Assembly: GCF_000374845.1 (NCBI RefSeq)
Contig: NZ_KB895414.1
Coordinates: 62,001 to 126,000 of the forward strand
DNA from: Paenibacillus terrigena DSM 21567
Lineage (GTDB): Bacteria; Bacillota; Bacilli; Paenibacillales; Paenibacillaceae
Length of the DNA stretch: 64,000 nt
Reading direction: 5' to 3'
The notes under the pieces were generated by a model. The model saw only the letters and a list, made by a program, of their open reading frames with translations. It was not told the origin of the DNA and searched no databases. Positions 32,868 to 42,087 of this stretch are shown piece after piece (the first letter of the stretch is position 1; each line of letters starts with the position of its first letter). Both the position numbers and the translations under genes were made by a program.

Positions 32868-34775
32868 GTGAGACGAGGAATTTGTCTTTTATTGATTACA
32901 TGTCTATTGCAACAGACTGTCATCCCCGTCGCGGCCAGCTCTGCTGAACCCGCGCAATCTATCAAACCTAGGAGGGTTCCAATGAGTCAAATCGTTAAGC
33001 GTCAAGATGTACCGAAAGAAGATCAATGGAAATTAGAAGATTTATTCGCTTCGCAAGGGGCTTGGGATCAAGAATACAAGCTGGTGAAAGAACAGCTCGG
33101 CAAAGTATCCGCCTATCAGGGTAAATTAACTGATGCAGCTGCAGTCAAGGCTTGCTTCGACTTGGAAGATGAGATTTCACTACATACAGAACGTCTTTAC
33201 GTTTACGCAAACATGCATCATCACGAAGATACTGCTGAACCTACATACCAAGCATTATCCGAGAAATCCAAAAAGCTCAGCGTGGATGTCGGTGAAGCAT
33301 TATCATTTATTACCCCGGAAATATTGTCATTATCTGATGAGCAGCTCGACAGTTTCATTAACAATTCAGATCTCAGTAAATATAAATTTACGTTGACTGA
33401 AATGAAACGCCAGAAGGCGCATGTTCTCTCGAAAGCTGAGGAAGCATTGCTCGCACAAGTCGGCAATATCTCACAAGCGCCGAATACCATCTACGGTATG
33501 ATCAACAATGCCGATATGAAATTCCCGAAAGTCAAAGATGAGAAAGGCGTGGAACGTGAATTAACACACGGCAGCTACATTCAGTTCCTCGAGAGCGATA
33601 ATGTGGAGGTACGCAGAAATGCGTTCAAAGCCGTCTACGAGACCTATGGCAAGCAAAAGAATACGATCGCTGCAACACTCAATGCGAACGTCACCAAAAA
33701 CATCTTCTATTCGCGTGCACGTAAATATCCATCCGTTCTTGAAATGTCGCTCTATGGCGACAACATTCCAAAAGAAGTGTACACGAATCTCATTGATACC
33801 ATCCATGAGCACCTGCCTCTAATGCACCGCTACATGGAACTGCGTAAGAAATTGCTTAAAGTCGATGAACTTCATATGTACGATTTGTTCGCTCCGCTCG
33901 TCGAAGAGTTCAAAATGGACATTACCTATGCAGAGGCCAAGAAAATGGTCAAAGAAAGCTTGAAACCGCTAGGTGATGATTATCTGAACAACCTGCAGCA
34001 TGGATTCGATGATGGCTGGATTGATGTCCACGAAAACGAAGGCAAGCGCAGTGGTGCATACAGCTGGGGCGCATACGGCACACACCCTTACGTGCTCTTG
34101 AACCACAAGGACAATCTCAACAGCATGTTCACGCTTGCACATGAAATGGGTCATGCGCTTCACTCCTTCTATTCCGATACGAACTTGGAATATCGCGATG
34201 CACAGTACACGATCTTCTTAGCTGAAGTTGCTTCAACCTTGAATGAAGCCTTGCTCATGAACTATATGCTGAAGAAGGCAGAGAACGATCCAAAAATGAA
34301 AATGTATCTGCTCACATACTACGCTGATCAATTCCGTACAACGGTCTTCCGTCAGACGATGTTCGCAGAGTTCGAGAAAATCATGCATGAACGCGCAGAA
34401 CAAGGCGATGCGCTGACGCCGCAAGAGCTCTCGAAGATTTATTACGACTTGAATCTCCAATATTATGGCAAAGGCATGGTCGTGGATCAAGACATTGAGA
34501 TGGAGTGGGCACGAATCCCTCATTTCTATACCAGCTTCTACGTCTATAAATACGCTACCGGATTCTCTGCGGCAACAAGCTTTGCGAAGCAGATTCTCGA
34601 TGAAGGTGCACCTGCTGTAGAACGTTATCTTGGATTCTTGAAGAGCGGCGGCAGCGACTATTCCATCAACATCCTCAAGCGTGCCGGCGTCGATATGTCT
34701 TCACCACAGCCGATTCGGGAAGCGATGGACGTGTTCAAACAATTGATTGAAGACATGGAGAAACTTACGAACTAG
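32868..34775 (+). CDS. pepF: Oligoendopeptidase F with optional N-terminal signal peptide
   Basis: A 635-residue M3-family zinc peptidase. The catalytic motif is HEMGH in MFTLAHEMGHALHSFYS, with the M3 glutamate ligand region FLAEVASTLNEALL downstream; the N-terminal KEDQWKLEDLF start is typical of PepF. From the GTG at 32868 (seven bases behind AGGAG) the protein begins with a signal peptide (MRRGICLLLITCLLQQ, AASSA). A second start, ATG at 32982 (codon 39), sits five bases behind AGGAGGG and gives the usual 597-residue cytoplasmic PepF. PepF degrades 7-17-residue peptides. Both starts look usable. A terminator follows. Confidence 0.9.
   Translation: MRRGICLLLITCLLQQTVIPVAASSAEPAQSIKPRRVPMSQIVKRQDVPKEDQWKLEDLFASQGAWDQEYKLVKEQLGKVSAYQGKLTDAAAVKACFDLEDEISLHTERLYVYANMHHHEDTAEPTYQALSEKSKKLSVDVGEALSFITPEILSLSDEQLDSFINNSDLSKYKFTLTEMKRQKAHVLSKAEEALLAQVGNISQAPNTIYGMINNADMKFPKVKDEKGVERELTHGSYIQFLESDNVEVRRNAFKAVYETYGKQKNTIAATLNANVTKNIFYSRARKYPSVLEMSLYGDNIPKEVYTNLIDTIHEHLPLMHRYMELRKKLLKVDELHMYDLFAPLVEEFKMDITYAEAKKMVKESLKPLGDDYLNNLQHGFDDGWIDVHENEGKRSGAYSWGAYGTHPYVLLNHKDNLNSMFTLAHEMGHALHSFYSDTNLEYRDAQYTIFLAEVASTLNEALLMNYMLKKAENDPKMKMYLLTYYADQFRTTVFRQTMFAEFEKIMHERAEQGDALTPQELSKIYYDLNLQYYGKGMVVDQDIEMEWARIPHFYTSFYVYKYATGFSAATSFAKQILDEGAPAVERYLGFLKSGGSDYSINILKRAGVDMSSPQPIREAMDVFKQLIEDMEKLTN
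32972..32984 (+). promoter_or_regulatory. Internal ribosome binding site and second start of pepF
   Basis: AGGAGGG followed by TTCCA and ATG (32982) lies inside the long pepF frame, directly after the predicted signal-peptide region. It would produce a form without the signal peptide. Confidence 0.7.
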
Positions 34776-34822
34776 TTAGAAACACCCCCACGCACCCCGA
34801 AAACGAATTAACGCTATACGAA

Positions 34823-34858
34823 CAAAATCCCTTGCCTGCTACGGCAAGGGATTTTATA
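34823..34858 (+). terminator. Rho-independent terminator of pepF
   Basis: AAAATCCCTTGCC and GGCAAGGGATTTT pair perfectly around a 6-base loop. Confidence 0.88.
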
Positions 34859-34892
34859 CTATAAGGTACGCTGAAGCTTTAGGAGGAGTCAT

Positions 34893-35240
34893 ATGAAAAT
34901 TCAATGGTCATTAATATTAGGACTCGTATTTGCATTAATTACGGCGATCTTCGCTGTCATTAATGTAGATCCCGTCCAAGTCAATTTGTTATTCGGAGTC
35001 GTCCAAGTCCCACTCATCCTGCTTATTTTGGGATGCACCTTGCTGGGTGGCTTAATCGTCGGTTCTTACGGAATTTACCTGCAATACCGACTACAGCGCA
35101 AGCTTAAGGCGACCAAGGCGGAGTTACAACATATTATCGATGCAACAGGCTATACATACCCAGTTTCACAAGATGCGCTATCATCCACGCATCCATCTAA
35201 CCCAGACGAGGAGAAATCGAATCATGAACCTACCCTTTAA
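34893..35240 (+). CDS. LapA (DUF1049) family membrane protein
   Basis: A 115-residue protein with two membrane helices (about 6-24 and 38-60), the pattern INVDPVQVNLLFGVVQVPLILLI being typical of LapA/YciS proteins, then a basic helix (YRLQRKLKATKAELQ) and a flexible polar tail. Function unknown; E. coli LapA takes part in LPS control, which cannot apply here. Its last 17 bases overlap the start of the M42 peptidase gene. AGGAGG precedes the ATG. Confidence 0.87.
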   Translation: MKIQWSLILGLVFALITAIFAVINVDPVQVNLLFGVVQVPLILLILGCTLLGGLIVGSYGIYLQYRLQRKLKATKAELQHIIDATGYTYPVSQDALSSTHPSNPDEEKSNHEPTL

Positions 35241-36267
35241 CCAAGATTATGTCCTTGATTTTCTCGAAGAAATCCTAAATACCCCTAGCCCTACAGGCTA
35301 CACGCACCACATTATGGAGCGAATTGAAGCTGAGGCACGTTCGTTAGGTTTCGAATTTGAACGTACGCAAAAAGGCTGCGGCATCATTAGTGTTCCGGGA
35401 AATGATCCATCTCGGACGATCGGGTTTACTGCACATGTCGATACCCTCGGCGCCATGGTTCGCTCGATCAATGCGCGTGGTACACTCCGGATTACACCGG
35501 TGGGCGGTTATATGATGAATGCGATTGAAAATGAATACTGTACAATCCATACGCGCGATGGACGCATTTATAGCGGAACGATTCTCACGACACACCCGTC
35601 TGTTCATGTCTACAGTGATGCTCGCGATTTCAAGCGTGATGAAGCTAATATGGAGATTCGGATTGATGAATTAGTCCATACGAAAGAAGATGTCATGAAT
35701 CTTGGCATTCGTACAGGCGACTTCGTCTCCTTCGATCCCCGCGCTGTTATCTTCGATAACGGCTATGTGAAGTCACGCCATCTAGATGACAAAGCAAGTG
35801 TCGCTGCGCTGTTTGGTATTCTGGAATCGATTCATCGTGATCGCTGGACACCGGCCTATAATTTGAAATTGATCATTACCAACTATGAAGAGATTGGACA
35901 TGGCGGATCCTACATTCCAGCAGAAATCGATGAGCTGATTGCAGTCGATATGGGCGCAATGGGGGATGATCTTGCATGTACAGAGCTGGATGTATCGATA
36001 TGTGCCAAAGACTCCTCAGGCCCCTATGATTACGGTATGACGAGCAAGTTCATCCGTCTTGCTGAACGTGAGCAGATCCAGCATGTCGTTGATATTTACC
36101 CTTATTACGGTTCCGACGCATCTGCTGCGCTTCGCGGCGGCAATAATATCAAGGCGGCACTCATTGGACCCGGTGTACATGCCTCCCATGGTATGGAACG
36201 CACTCATATCCAAGCTGTCATGAATACCGCTAAATTACTCGCAGCCTATGTAACGGATACGGAATAG
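35224..36267 (+). CDS. M42 family metallopeptidase (glutamyl aminopeptidase/endoglucanase-like)
   Basis: A 347-residue two-metal aminopeptidase. Metal-binding and catalytic stretches are FTAHVDTLGAMV, HLDDKASVAA, TNYEEIGHGGS, VDMGAM and HASHGMERTH, in the M42 order. The family cleaves N-terminal residues from short peptides, usually as large oligomers. I start at the ATG at 35224 behind GAGGAG; the longer frame would overlap lapA fully. It is translated in another frame from the end of lapA, so the two are co-expressed. Confidence 0.92.
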   Translation: MNLPFNQDYVLDFLEEILNTPSPTGYTHHIMERIEAEARSLGFEFERTQKGCGIISVPGNDPSRTIGFTAHVDTLGAMVRSINARGTLRITPVGGYMMNAIENEYCTIHTRDGRIYSGTILTTHPSVHVYSDARDFKRDEANMEIRIDELVHTKEDVMNLGIRTGDFVSFDPRAVIFDNGYVKSRHLDDKASVAALFGILESIHRDRWTPAYNLKLIITNYEEIGHGGSYIPAEIDELIAVDMGAMGDDLACTELDVSICAKDSSGPYDYGMTSKFIRLAEREQIQHVVDIYPYYGSDASAALRGGNNIKAALIGPGVHASHGMERTHIQAVMNTAKLLAAYVTDTE

Positions 36268-36302
36268 TAAATTTGGCGTTGAGGTCATCAGGAGGTGTCC
36301 GG

Positions 36303-37082
36303 GTGCAATTCCCTATGAAACGGTTCCAGTATAGCAAGATCAGAACACGCACGCTCCTATTCATACTGGCATTCATACTGATTCTAGCGATTAATATCTT
36401 CTACTTCATCCATACCAAGGCGAAGTATACCTATCATCAAGTTACCGCAACGAACGGGATATCCCTGCATGTACTTCATACGACACCAGACCATATTCAG
36501 TTGAAGGCGATTGATAGCAATGTTACGGATACTGGAGACGTAGGCATCAATGGCGGATTCTTCTATGGACAAGATATCTTATCCATTGCTGTACAGAATC
36601 ATATCCCTGTGAAAGATGAGCCGCGTGCCTATGGATCAGGTTGGTATAACACCAAATATGATCGCGGCACCCTGGTCTGGGATGGATATCAAAAACAGTT
36701 CACTGTTCAGTCTGTTAAATCCGTGGAAGAACTGGATGTCTTCGATCGCAGTCAATATTGGGCGCAAGGCGGCGTCAGCATGAATTTGGCCAATGATTTC
36801 ATCTGGGGCCTTGTGATCTATTATCAAGCACTTCCTGCAGCACATGAGGCCAGGTTGCGCAGTGGGCTTGTCTATGACAGTATGAATCAATTGTATCTCG
36901 TCGTCACACCAACGCCTTGCACCGCCGATCAATTCCGGCAAGCCATCCAAGAACAGATTGCTCCAGGGCAGTATAAAGAAGGCATCTTCTTAGACGGAGA
37001 CGGATCTTCTCAACTTGCTTCAAATCAGTCCATGCTCACAGGAGATCATCGTAAAGTGCTTCAGATGATTAGCATTGAGTAG
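36303..37082 (+). CDS. Phosphodiester glycosidase family protein (NAGPA domain)
   Basis: A 259-residue protein with an N-terminal membrane anchor (TLLFILAFILILAINIFYFI) and an external domain. GINGGFFYGQD in the middle and FLDGDGSSQL near the end are the hallmark loops of the NAGPA-like phosphodiester glycosidase family. In other bacteria such domains act on cell-surface phosphodiester-linked sugars. Start is a GTG at 36303 seven bases after GGAGG. It follows the M42 gene by 35 bases and ends at a terminator shared with the ABC-F gene. Confidence 0.85.
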   Translation: MQFPMKRFQYSKIRTRTLLFILAFILILAINIFYFIHTKAKYTYHQVTATNGISLHVLHTTPDHIQLKAIDSNVTDTGDVGINGGFFYGQDILSIAVQNHIPVKDEPRAYGSGWYNTKYDRGTLVWDGYQKQFTVQSVKSVEELDVFDRSQYWAQGGVSMNLANDFIWGLVIYYQALPAAHEARLRSGLVYDSMNQLYLVVTPTPCTADQFRQAIQEQIAPGQYKEGIFLDGDGSSQLASNQSMLTGDHRKVLQMISIE

Positions 37083-37108
37083 GAATATGAAGCCATTCAG
37101 TGAACGCA

Positions 37109-37155
37109 AAAATAGCGCAGAGTGTCCTAAGACTTGCTCTGCGCTATTTTATCGG
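37109..37155. terminator. Bidirectional terminator between the glycosidase and ABC-F genes
   Basis: AAATAGCGCAGAG and CTCTGCGCTATTTT pair perfectly. The last codons and stop (37127) of the ABC-F gene lie within it. Confidence 0.88.
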
Positions 37156-39052
37156 CTAATTCGTTCAGATAGGTCCAGCGTTCCATTAACGCCTCAAGCT
37201 GCTCTTCCAGCCTCCGCTGCTCCTCTAACAACTCCTGTAGACGAGCGGAGTCACTGAAAGCCTCCTCCATCTGCTTCGCGACCGTTGCCATCTTCTGTTC
37301 CGTTTTCTCTATGACACCGTCGATCTCATCAAATTCTTTTTGCTCTTTGTAGCTGAATTTCAAGCGTTCTTGCTTCTCACGTTTCGGCTCACTTGCTTCC
37401 TCACGCGTCCCAGCGCTTGCACTGCTATTGCTGCTTTCACTTGCACTCGCACCATACTTCGCCATGTATTCTTCATACTCAGTGAAATTGCCTACATGAT
37501 GACGAATCTTCTCATCACCTTCGAAAGCAATAATCTTCTCTACCGTACGATCTAGGAAGAAGCGATCATGCGATACGACAAAGACGACACCTGAGAACTC
37601 GTCCAAATAATCTTCAAGTACGGACAATGTCTGAATATCCAAATCATTCGTCGGCTCATCCAGCAGCAAGACATTCGGCGCACTCATGAGCACACTAAGA
37701 AGATAAAGTCTACGCTTCTCGCCGCCAGACAGCTTGGCAATCGGCGTCCACTGCATCGTTGGTGTGAAGAGGAACCTCTCTAGCATTTGAGCCGCTGTAA
37801 TCGAACTGCCATCTGCCGTCTGAACGACCTCAGCGATTTCTTTAATATATTCAATGACACGCATCGAATCGTTCATCTCTTGGTTTTCTTGCGAGAAGTA
37901 ACCAAGCTTCACTGTCGGCCCCATCTCAATGCTGCCTTCATCAGGAGTAATATGACCTGCAATCATATTGAGTAAGGTTGATTTCCCGCTGCCGTTCGGT
38001 CCAATGATCCCTACACGATCCTCGCGAACCGCAATGTACTCGAAATCACGAATCAATTGCTTACCATCAATCTGCTTCGACAAATGCTCGATTTCAAGTA
38101 TCTTCTTCCCTAACCGCGACGATGCCACCGAGACATCTACCTTATTGTTCTGTCTAAGACCTTCCTGCTCCTGCAGCTTCTCGAAGCGATCGATCCGCGC
38201 CTTCTGCTTGGTTGTACGCGCCTTCGCCCCGCGACGAATCCATGCTAGTTCATTCCGAAGGAGATTCTGACGTTTCTGCTCTGAGGCTTGTTCTCGCTCT
38301 TCCCGCTCGGCCTTGAGCTCCAAGAACCGAGAATAGTTCGCTTCGTAGCTATACAGCTGTCCATGATCGAGCTCGAGCATCCGGCCCACAACGCGATCCA
38401 AGAAGTACCGATCATGGGTAATCATGAGCAGCGCCCCTCTACGCTTCTGCAAATACTGCTCCAACCAGATAACCGACGCATGATCAATATGGTTCGTAGG
38501 CTCATCTAGGATTAATAATTCGCACGGCTGAATTAACGCGGCTGCCATGGCAACCCGTTTGCGTTGACCGCCGGATAACGACCCGACCTTCGCCTCGAAT
38601 GCTGTAATCCCAAGCTTAGACAACACCATCTTCGCTTCGCTCTCCAATTGCCATACATTCAGACGATCCATCTCATGGCTCCAATGAATCAGCTTCTGCT
38701 GCAATGCCTCATCGTTAGGCGCGAGCTCCACCTGCTGCATTGTCTCGGTATAGGACCATACGGTCTTCATCTCTGGTGAATCCCCGCGGAATACTTGCTC
38801 AAGCACAGTCGCATCCGGGTCGAATGCAGGATTCTGTGCTAAATATTGAATGCGCACCCGATTTCCGATGGCGATCTGTCCTGAATCCGGTTGTTCAATG
38901 CCTGCGATCACTTTGAGGAACGTCGACTTTCCTGTGCCGTTCACACCAATGATCCCGATCTTTTCCCCTTCCGAGATGCCGAACGACACGTCTTTGAATA
39001 GAATTTTCTCCCCATAACTCTTCGATATATTCTCAATCGTTAGTAAATTCAT
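37127..39052 (-). CDS. ABC-F family ATPase, Uup/YfmR type
   Basis: A 641-residue soluble ribosome-associated ATPase with two nucleotide-binding domains. First NBD: Walker A GVNGTGKST, signature LSGGQRKR, Walker B LLILDEPTNH. Second NBD: GPNGSGKST, LSGGEKRR and VLLLDEPTND. The inter-domain linker (about 225-310) is long and charged, and the C-terminus (about 540-640) is a coiled coil (RLQELLEEQRRLEEQLEAL), which marks the Uup/YfmR branch. Such factors rescue ribosomes stalled on difficult sequences. No resistance context is seen. Confidence 0.9.
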   Translation of the reverse strand: MNLLTIENISKSYGEKILFKDVSFGISEGEKIGIIGVNGTGKSTFLKVIAGIEQPDSGQIAIGNRVRIQYLAQNPAFDPDATVLEQVFRGDSPEMKTVWSYTETMQQVELAPNDEALQQKLIHWSHEMDRLNVWQLESEAKMVLSKLGITAFEAKVGSLSGGQRKRVAMAAALIQPCELLILDEPTNHIDHASVIWLEQYLQKRRGALLMITHDRYFLDRVVGRMLELDHGQLYSYEANYSRFLELKAEREEREQASEQKRQNLLRNELAWIRRGAKARTTKQKARIDRFEKLQEQEGLRQNNKVDVSVASSRLGKKILEIEHLSKQIDGKQLIRDFEYIAVREDRVGIIGPNGSGKSTLLNMIAGHITPDEGSIEMGPTVKLGYFSQENQEMNDSMRVIEYIKEIAEVVQTADGSSITAAQMLERFLFTPTMQWTPIAKLSGGEKRRLYLLSVLMSAPNVLLLDEPTNDLDIQTLSVLEDYLDEFSGVVFVVSHDRFFLDRTVEKIIAFEGDEKIRHHVGNFTEYEEYMAKYGASASESSNSSASAGTREEASEPKREKQERLKFSYKEQKEFDEIDGVIEKTEQKMATVAKQMEEAFSDSARLQELLEEQRRLEEQLEALMERWTYLNELADKIAQSKS

Positions 39053-39159
39053 GCCTCGTCCCTACTTTGTCCGTATTCTGTACTAATGTATTCTACCACA
39101 AAACCACGGCCATGAAGAAGTAACGGCCTTGCATGCCATGATTTCTCCTGTATACAAAT

Positions 39160-39209
39160 AAATAAAGCCCCGACACAGCACGATCCGTGCTCGTCGAGAC
39201 TTTATTCAT
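39160..39209 (-). terminator. Rho-independent terminator of kbaA
   Basis: On the minus strand AATAAAGTCTCGACGAGCACG pairs with CGTGCTGTGTCGGGGCTTTATT with few mismatches, then TATTTG. Confidence 0.8.
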
Positions 39210-39211
39210 GT

Positions 39212-39829
39212 CTATGACACAACTGTTGTTGTCTTCTTCTGTGGTCCCGTAAGCTTATGAAGCGATAGGATCTGCCAGCTATTGCACACCACGAGCGGAA
39301 TCAGCATGTAGAGGATATACTCCATCCGATTAACCGATAGCGATGGCAGCAGCTCCAGCACCGTAATCACAATCATGAAGAACATGGTCGGGACGATCGC
39401 ATTCTTGTTCGTCAGTTTTACTTTCCAGATCGTAATGATCACACCAACAGCAAGAATAAGTAGCGGCAATCCAAGATACCCAAACGCATGGTCACCCTCA
39501 CCAGCGAACTTCTTGAACCGAATAAAGAACAAATCAAACAGGGTTAGCAGTATAAAGAAAATTTGGATCCCAATCCAGACGTTCATGCGATTCTTCAGGA
39601 TCCCAAGAATATAATATCTTCCGAATACGAAGGCGATAAATCCAATGATACTCGTGAACGCAATCGAGAAGATACCGAGCATCAATGAGGATAACTCATA
39701 TCCGCTTAACTCGTCATCAATAAAGATAAACCCTGGATCCAAATATCTGAGTACTGCCCATGTTGCGATACCCGTCAACACGCCAATCAGTGTTGTTGTC
39801 CAGCATAAGTAGAAGATTCTCTTAATCAT
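39212..39829 (-). CDS. kbaA: KinB-signalling pathway activation protein, KbaA-like
   Basis: A 205-residue protein with six membrane helices. FIRFKKFAGEGDHAFGYLGLP and NAIVPTMFFMIVITVLELLPSL match the KbaA family layout from memory. In B. subtilis KbaA is needed for KinB-dependent entry to sporulation. I start at the third-codon ATG at 39829, eight bases behind AGGGG; the ATG at 39835 is too close to it. It lies 33 bases after the YisL-like gene, likely one transcript. No kinB gene is seen. Confidence 0.8.
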   Translation of the reverse strand: MIKRIFYLCWTTTLIGVLTGIATWAVLRYLDPGFIFIDDELSGYELSSLMLGIFSIAFTSIIGFIAFVFGRYYILGILKNRMNVWIGIQIFFILLTLFDLFFIRFKKFAGEGDHAFGYLGLPLLILAVGVIITIWKVKLTNKNAIVPTMFFMIVITVLELLPSLSVNRMEYILYMLIPLVVCNSWQILSLHKLTGPQKKTTTVVS

Positions 39830-39862
39830 GCGCATATCCCCTAGAGAGCAAGTAAGCGTACA

Positions 39863-40204
39863 TTAGAACGAAATAACGCCGTATCCCATGCACACGATGA
39901 GAGCAAGCAGAACAACCAAGATAATCCAGAACATCATCGTTGGTTCATTTCTGCGTAGACGCCCCATAATCATTTCCATCATACCGATCAAACCAAGCGC
40001 CAAAATCCCCTTCACAATGTACATGAGCGGGAAGTTCAACTTCACGAGCATCCCGATACCGGAGACGAGCATAATGAGGTAGAACAGACGTGTGATCATC
40101 GGTGTTACTTTCTGGCGTTTGAAAATGCAGCTAATGACGAACATCAGCACAAGAATCGCCCAAGAACCTGCATGGGACTGATAAAAAATATTAAACACAT
40201 CCAT
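39863..40204 (-). CDS. yisL: YisL (DUF1516) family membrane protein
   Basis: A 113-residue protein with four membrane helices (SHAGSWAILVLMFVISCIF start and TRLFYLIMLVSGIGMLV), matching the YisL/DUF1516 family in length and helix layout. Function unknown. TAGGAGGG precedes the ATG. It is the first gene of a two-gene unit with kbaA. The 275-base stretch upstream (40205-40479) holds only its promoter region and the terminator of the next gene. Confidence 0.8.
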   Translation of the reverse strand: MDVFNIFYQSHAGSWAILVLMFVISCIFKRQKVTPMITRLFYLIMLVSGIGMLVKLNFPLMYIVKGILALGLIGMMEMIMGRLRRNEPTMMFWIILVVLLALIVCMGYGVISF

Positions 40205-40407
40205 GTTAAAACCCTCCTATTCTGTATTCGCAATCATTTAGACTATGTATTGTGTACGCATATCATCTAGATTGTACGTTTGATTAATCTGAAAAGCAAT
40301 TCCATATCCAAAAATGATCGATTTTGTTCACAATATGATGAAGTTTTCATTCAAAACAACCATTGATCCTGTGAAAAAAATCATAGCAAGCCAAGCTAGA
40401 CGAAATG

Positions 40408-40447
40408 AAAAGGGCCTCTGACCGGATAATCCGATACAGAAGCCGCT
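40408..40447 (-). terminator. Rho-independent terminator of the FAD oxidoreductase gene
   Basis: On the minus strand GGCTTCTGTATCGGAT pairs with ATCCGGTCAGAGGCC with two bulges, followed by CTTTTC. Confidence 0.75.
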
Positions 40448-40479
40448 TCTTCAATCTATTCATGCGTACTGATCTACGA

Positions 40480-41907
40480 TTAAGCTTGACCAATAATGTT
40501 TCTTGCAATCCACACGCCTGCTGCGCCTGCTTGCGCTAGCCCGCGTGTAATACCCGCACCGTCTCCACCGCAATACAAGCCAGGGATTTCTGTCTCGAAG
40601 GACTCCGACAGCTTTGGACGTGCTGAGTAGAATTTCGCTTCAACACCGTAGAACAAAGTGTGCTCGGAAGCAAGACCCGGTGTTACTTTATCGAGTGCCT
40701 CGACCATTTCGATCAAGCTCTTCATCGTATTATACGGAAGTACAAGCCCAAGATCTCCTGGTACAGCTTCACGAAGTGTCGGTTCTAAGAAGCCTTCACG
40801 AATCCGATTCTCTGTCGAACGTCTGCCGCGTAGAATATCGCCATATTTCTGAACAATGACACCGCCGCTTGATAGATCGTTCGCCCGTTTACAAATCTCA
40901 CGTGCATACTCATTCGGTTTATCGAATGGATCTGTGAAACGATGCGACACCAGCAACGCGAAATTCGTATTCGCAGATCCAAGGGCTGGATCCTTGAAGG
41001 AGTGACCATTCGCCGCCATAACACCGCTGTGATTCTCAACTACAACGTGACCAGATGGATTGGAGCAGAACGTTCTTACACGTGTACCTACCGATGTGTT
41101 GTAGATGAATTTCCCTTCGTACAAATGCTCATTAATTTCACGCATGACAACATCGGACGTCTCTACGCGCACACCGACATCGACTTGGTTATTGAACATT
41201 TTGATCTTGCGCTTCTTGAGCACTTCAGTTAACCATGCGGAACCGTCACGACCTGGCACGATAACAACATGATCTGCTTGATACTCCGTTCCGTTCTTCA
41301 GCACAACACCGCGAACCTGCTTCGTTTCTTTATCTGTAATAATGTCATCGACTTCGGTCTTGTACATCATGTCAATCTTGTCTTTCAAATATTCAAAGAT
41401 CGACTTCAGAATCTCAAGGTTCTGCTCCGTCCCCAAATGTCTTACTTGTGCCCGCAATAGCTTCAGTCCTGCAGCATATCCGCGCTGCTCAATATCGCGA
41501 ACGATCTCCGTTGTCGGATCCGTAATGGACTCTGTTGCCCCGTGATCGAGGTTGATCTGGTCCACATATTTAATCAAATTTAATACTTTAGATGGGCTTA
41601 AGTAATCAGTCATCCAACCGCCGAACTCCGTCGTTACGTTGAATTTACCGTCACTATACGCACCCGCACCGCCAAAACCGCTCGTGATCGAGCAAGCTGG
41701 CAAGCATCCTGCGAAATCCTTCTTCCCCGCTGGTGGCGGGCATAGTTGGATTTTCTCCTCCAGAATCGGGCAGCGCCGACGATAAATATCATGACCTTTA
41801 TCGATTAATAATACGCGAAGCTGTGGCGCCTTCAGTGATAATTCATAACATGTAAAAATTCCTGCTGGCCCTGCTCCTACGACAATTACATCATATTGAT
41901 TACTCAT
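40480..41907 (-). CDS. FAD-dependent dehydrogenase (COG2509-like)
   Basis: A 475-residue flavoprotein. The N-terminal Rossmann motif is VVGAGPAGIFTCYEL, with the acidic end of strand 2 at LLIDKG; GGAGAYSDGKFNV follows, and the C-terminal FAD block is GLYCGGDGAGITRGLAQAGAAG. Cysteines at CPILEEKIQLCPPPAGKKDF and GCLPACS may bind a metal or cluster. The reaction is unknown. It is read from a leader carrying a purine-type riboswitch, so it is probably linked to purine status. AGGAGG precedes the ATG. Single-gene unit. Confidence 0.88.
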   Translation of the reverse strand: MSNQYDVIVVGAGPAGIFTCYELSLKAPQLRVLLIDKGHDIYRRRCPILEEKIQLCPPPAGKKDFAGCLPACSITSGFGGAGAYSDGKFNVTTEFGGWMTDYLSPSKVLNLIKYVDQINLDHGATESITDPTTEIVRDIEQRGYAAGLKLLRAQVRHLGTEQNLEILKSIFEYLKDKIDMMYKTEVDDIITDKETKQVRGVVLKNGTEYQADHVVIVPGRDGSAWLTEVLKKRKIKMFNNQVDVGVRVETSDVVMREINEHLYEGKFIYNTSVGTRVRTFCSNPSGHVVVENHSGVMAANGHSFKDPALGSANTNFALLVSHRFTDPFDKPNEYAREICKRANDLSSGGVIVQKYGDILRGRRSTENRIREGFLEPTLREAVPGDLGLVLPYNTMKSLIEMVEALDKVTPGLASEHTLFYGVEAKFYSARPKLSESFETEIPGLYCGGDGAGITRGLAQAGAAGVWIARNIIGQA

Positions 41908-41951
41908 GTCATCCTCCTAAAGTACATGTTGTCTTAGCTTGGGAACAACAC

Positions 41952-42003
41952 AAAAAACCTGTCCAACGAATGAGGTACGACAAACGCCCCATTCGTAGAC
42001 AGG
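41952..42003 (-). terminator. Regulated terminator of the purine riboswitch
   Basis: On the minus strand CCTGTC-TACGAATG pairs with CATTCGT-TG-GACAGG, followed by TTTTTT. The 5' arm contains the 3' halves of aptamer stems P3 and P1, so the terminator and the folded aptamer exclude each other. Confidence 0.85.
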
Positions 42004-42057
42004 AATTTACGGCTCCTTGTAGAGACCCTCAGTCCATATCACTGAGGATATACGAAT
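41991..42057 (-). ncRNA. Purine riboswitch aptamer, guanine-type with altered junction (ON layout)
   Basis: Three-way junction on the minus strand. P1 is ATTCGTA/TACGAAT, P2 is CCTCAGT/ACTGAGG with loop GATATGG, P3 is AGGAG/TTCCT with loop CCGTAAA. The loop pair and the J2/3 core (GTCTCTACA) are those of purine aptamers. J3/1 is G-U-C, so the specificity base (C74 in xpt numbering) is C, as in guanine riboswitches, but the neighbouring A73 is U, J1/2 is UAU rather than UAA, and the base after UAC in J2/3 is A rather than C. Because P1 and P3 block the terminator, ligand should raise expression. Ligand identity is open: guanine, or a relative such as xanthine or 2'-deoxyguanosine. Confidence 0.9.
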
Positions 42058-42087
42058 TGAATCAAATTTATTCATGCTGATATGGAT

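Noticed and set aside
37127-39052. Antibiotic-resistance ABC-F protein (Vga/Lsa type)
   Set aside because: The C-terminal coiled coil, long second-domain spacing and lack of a resistance leader fit Uup/YfmR housekeeping proteins better.
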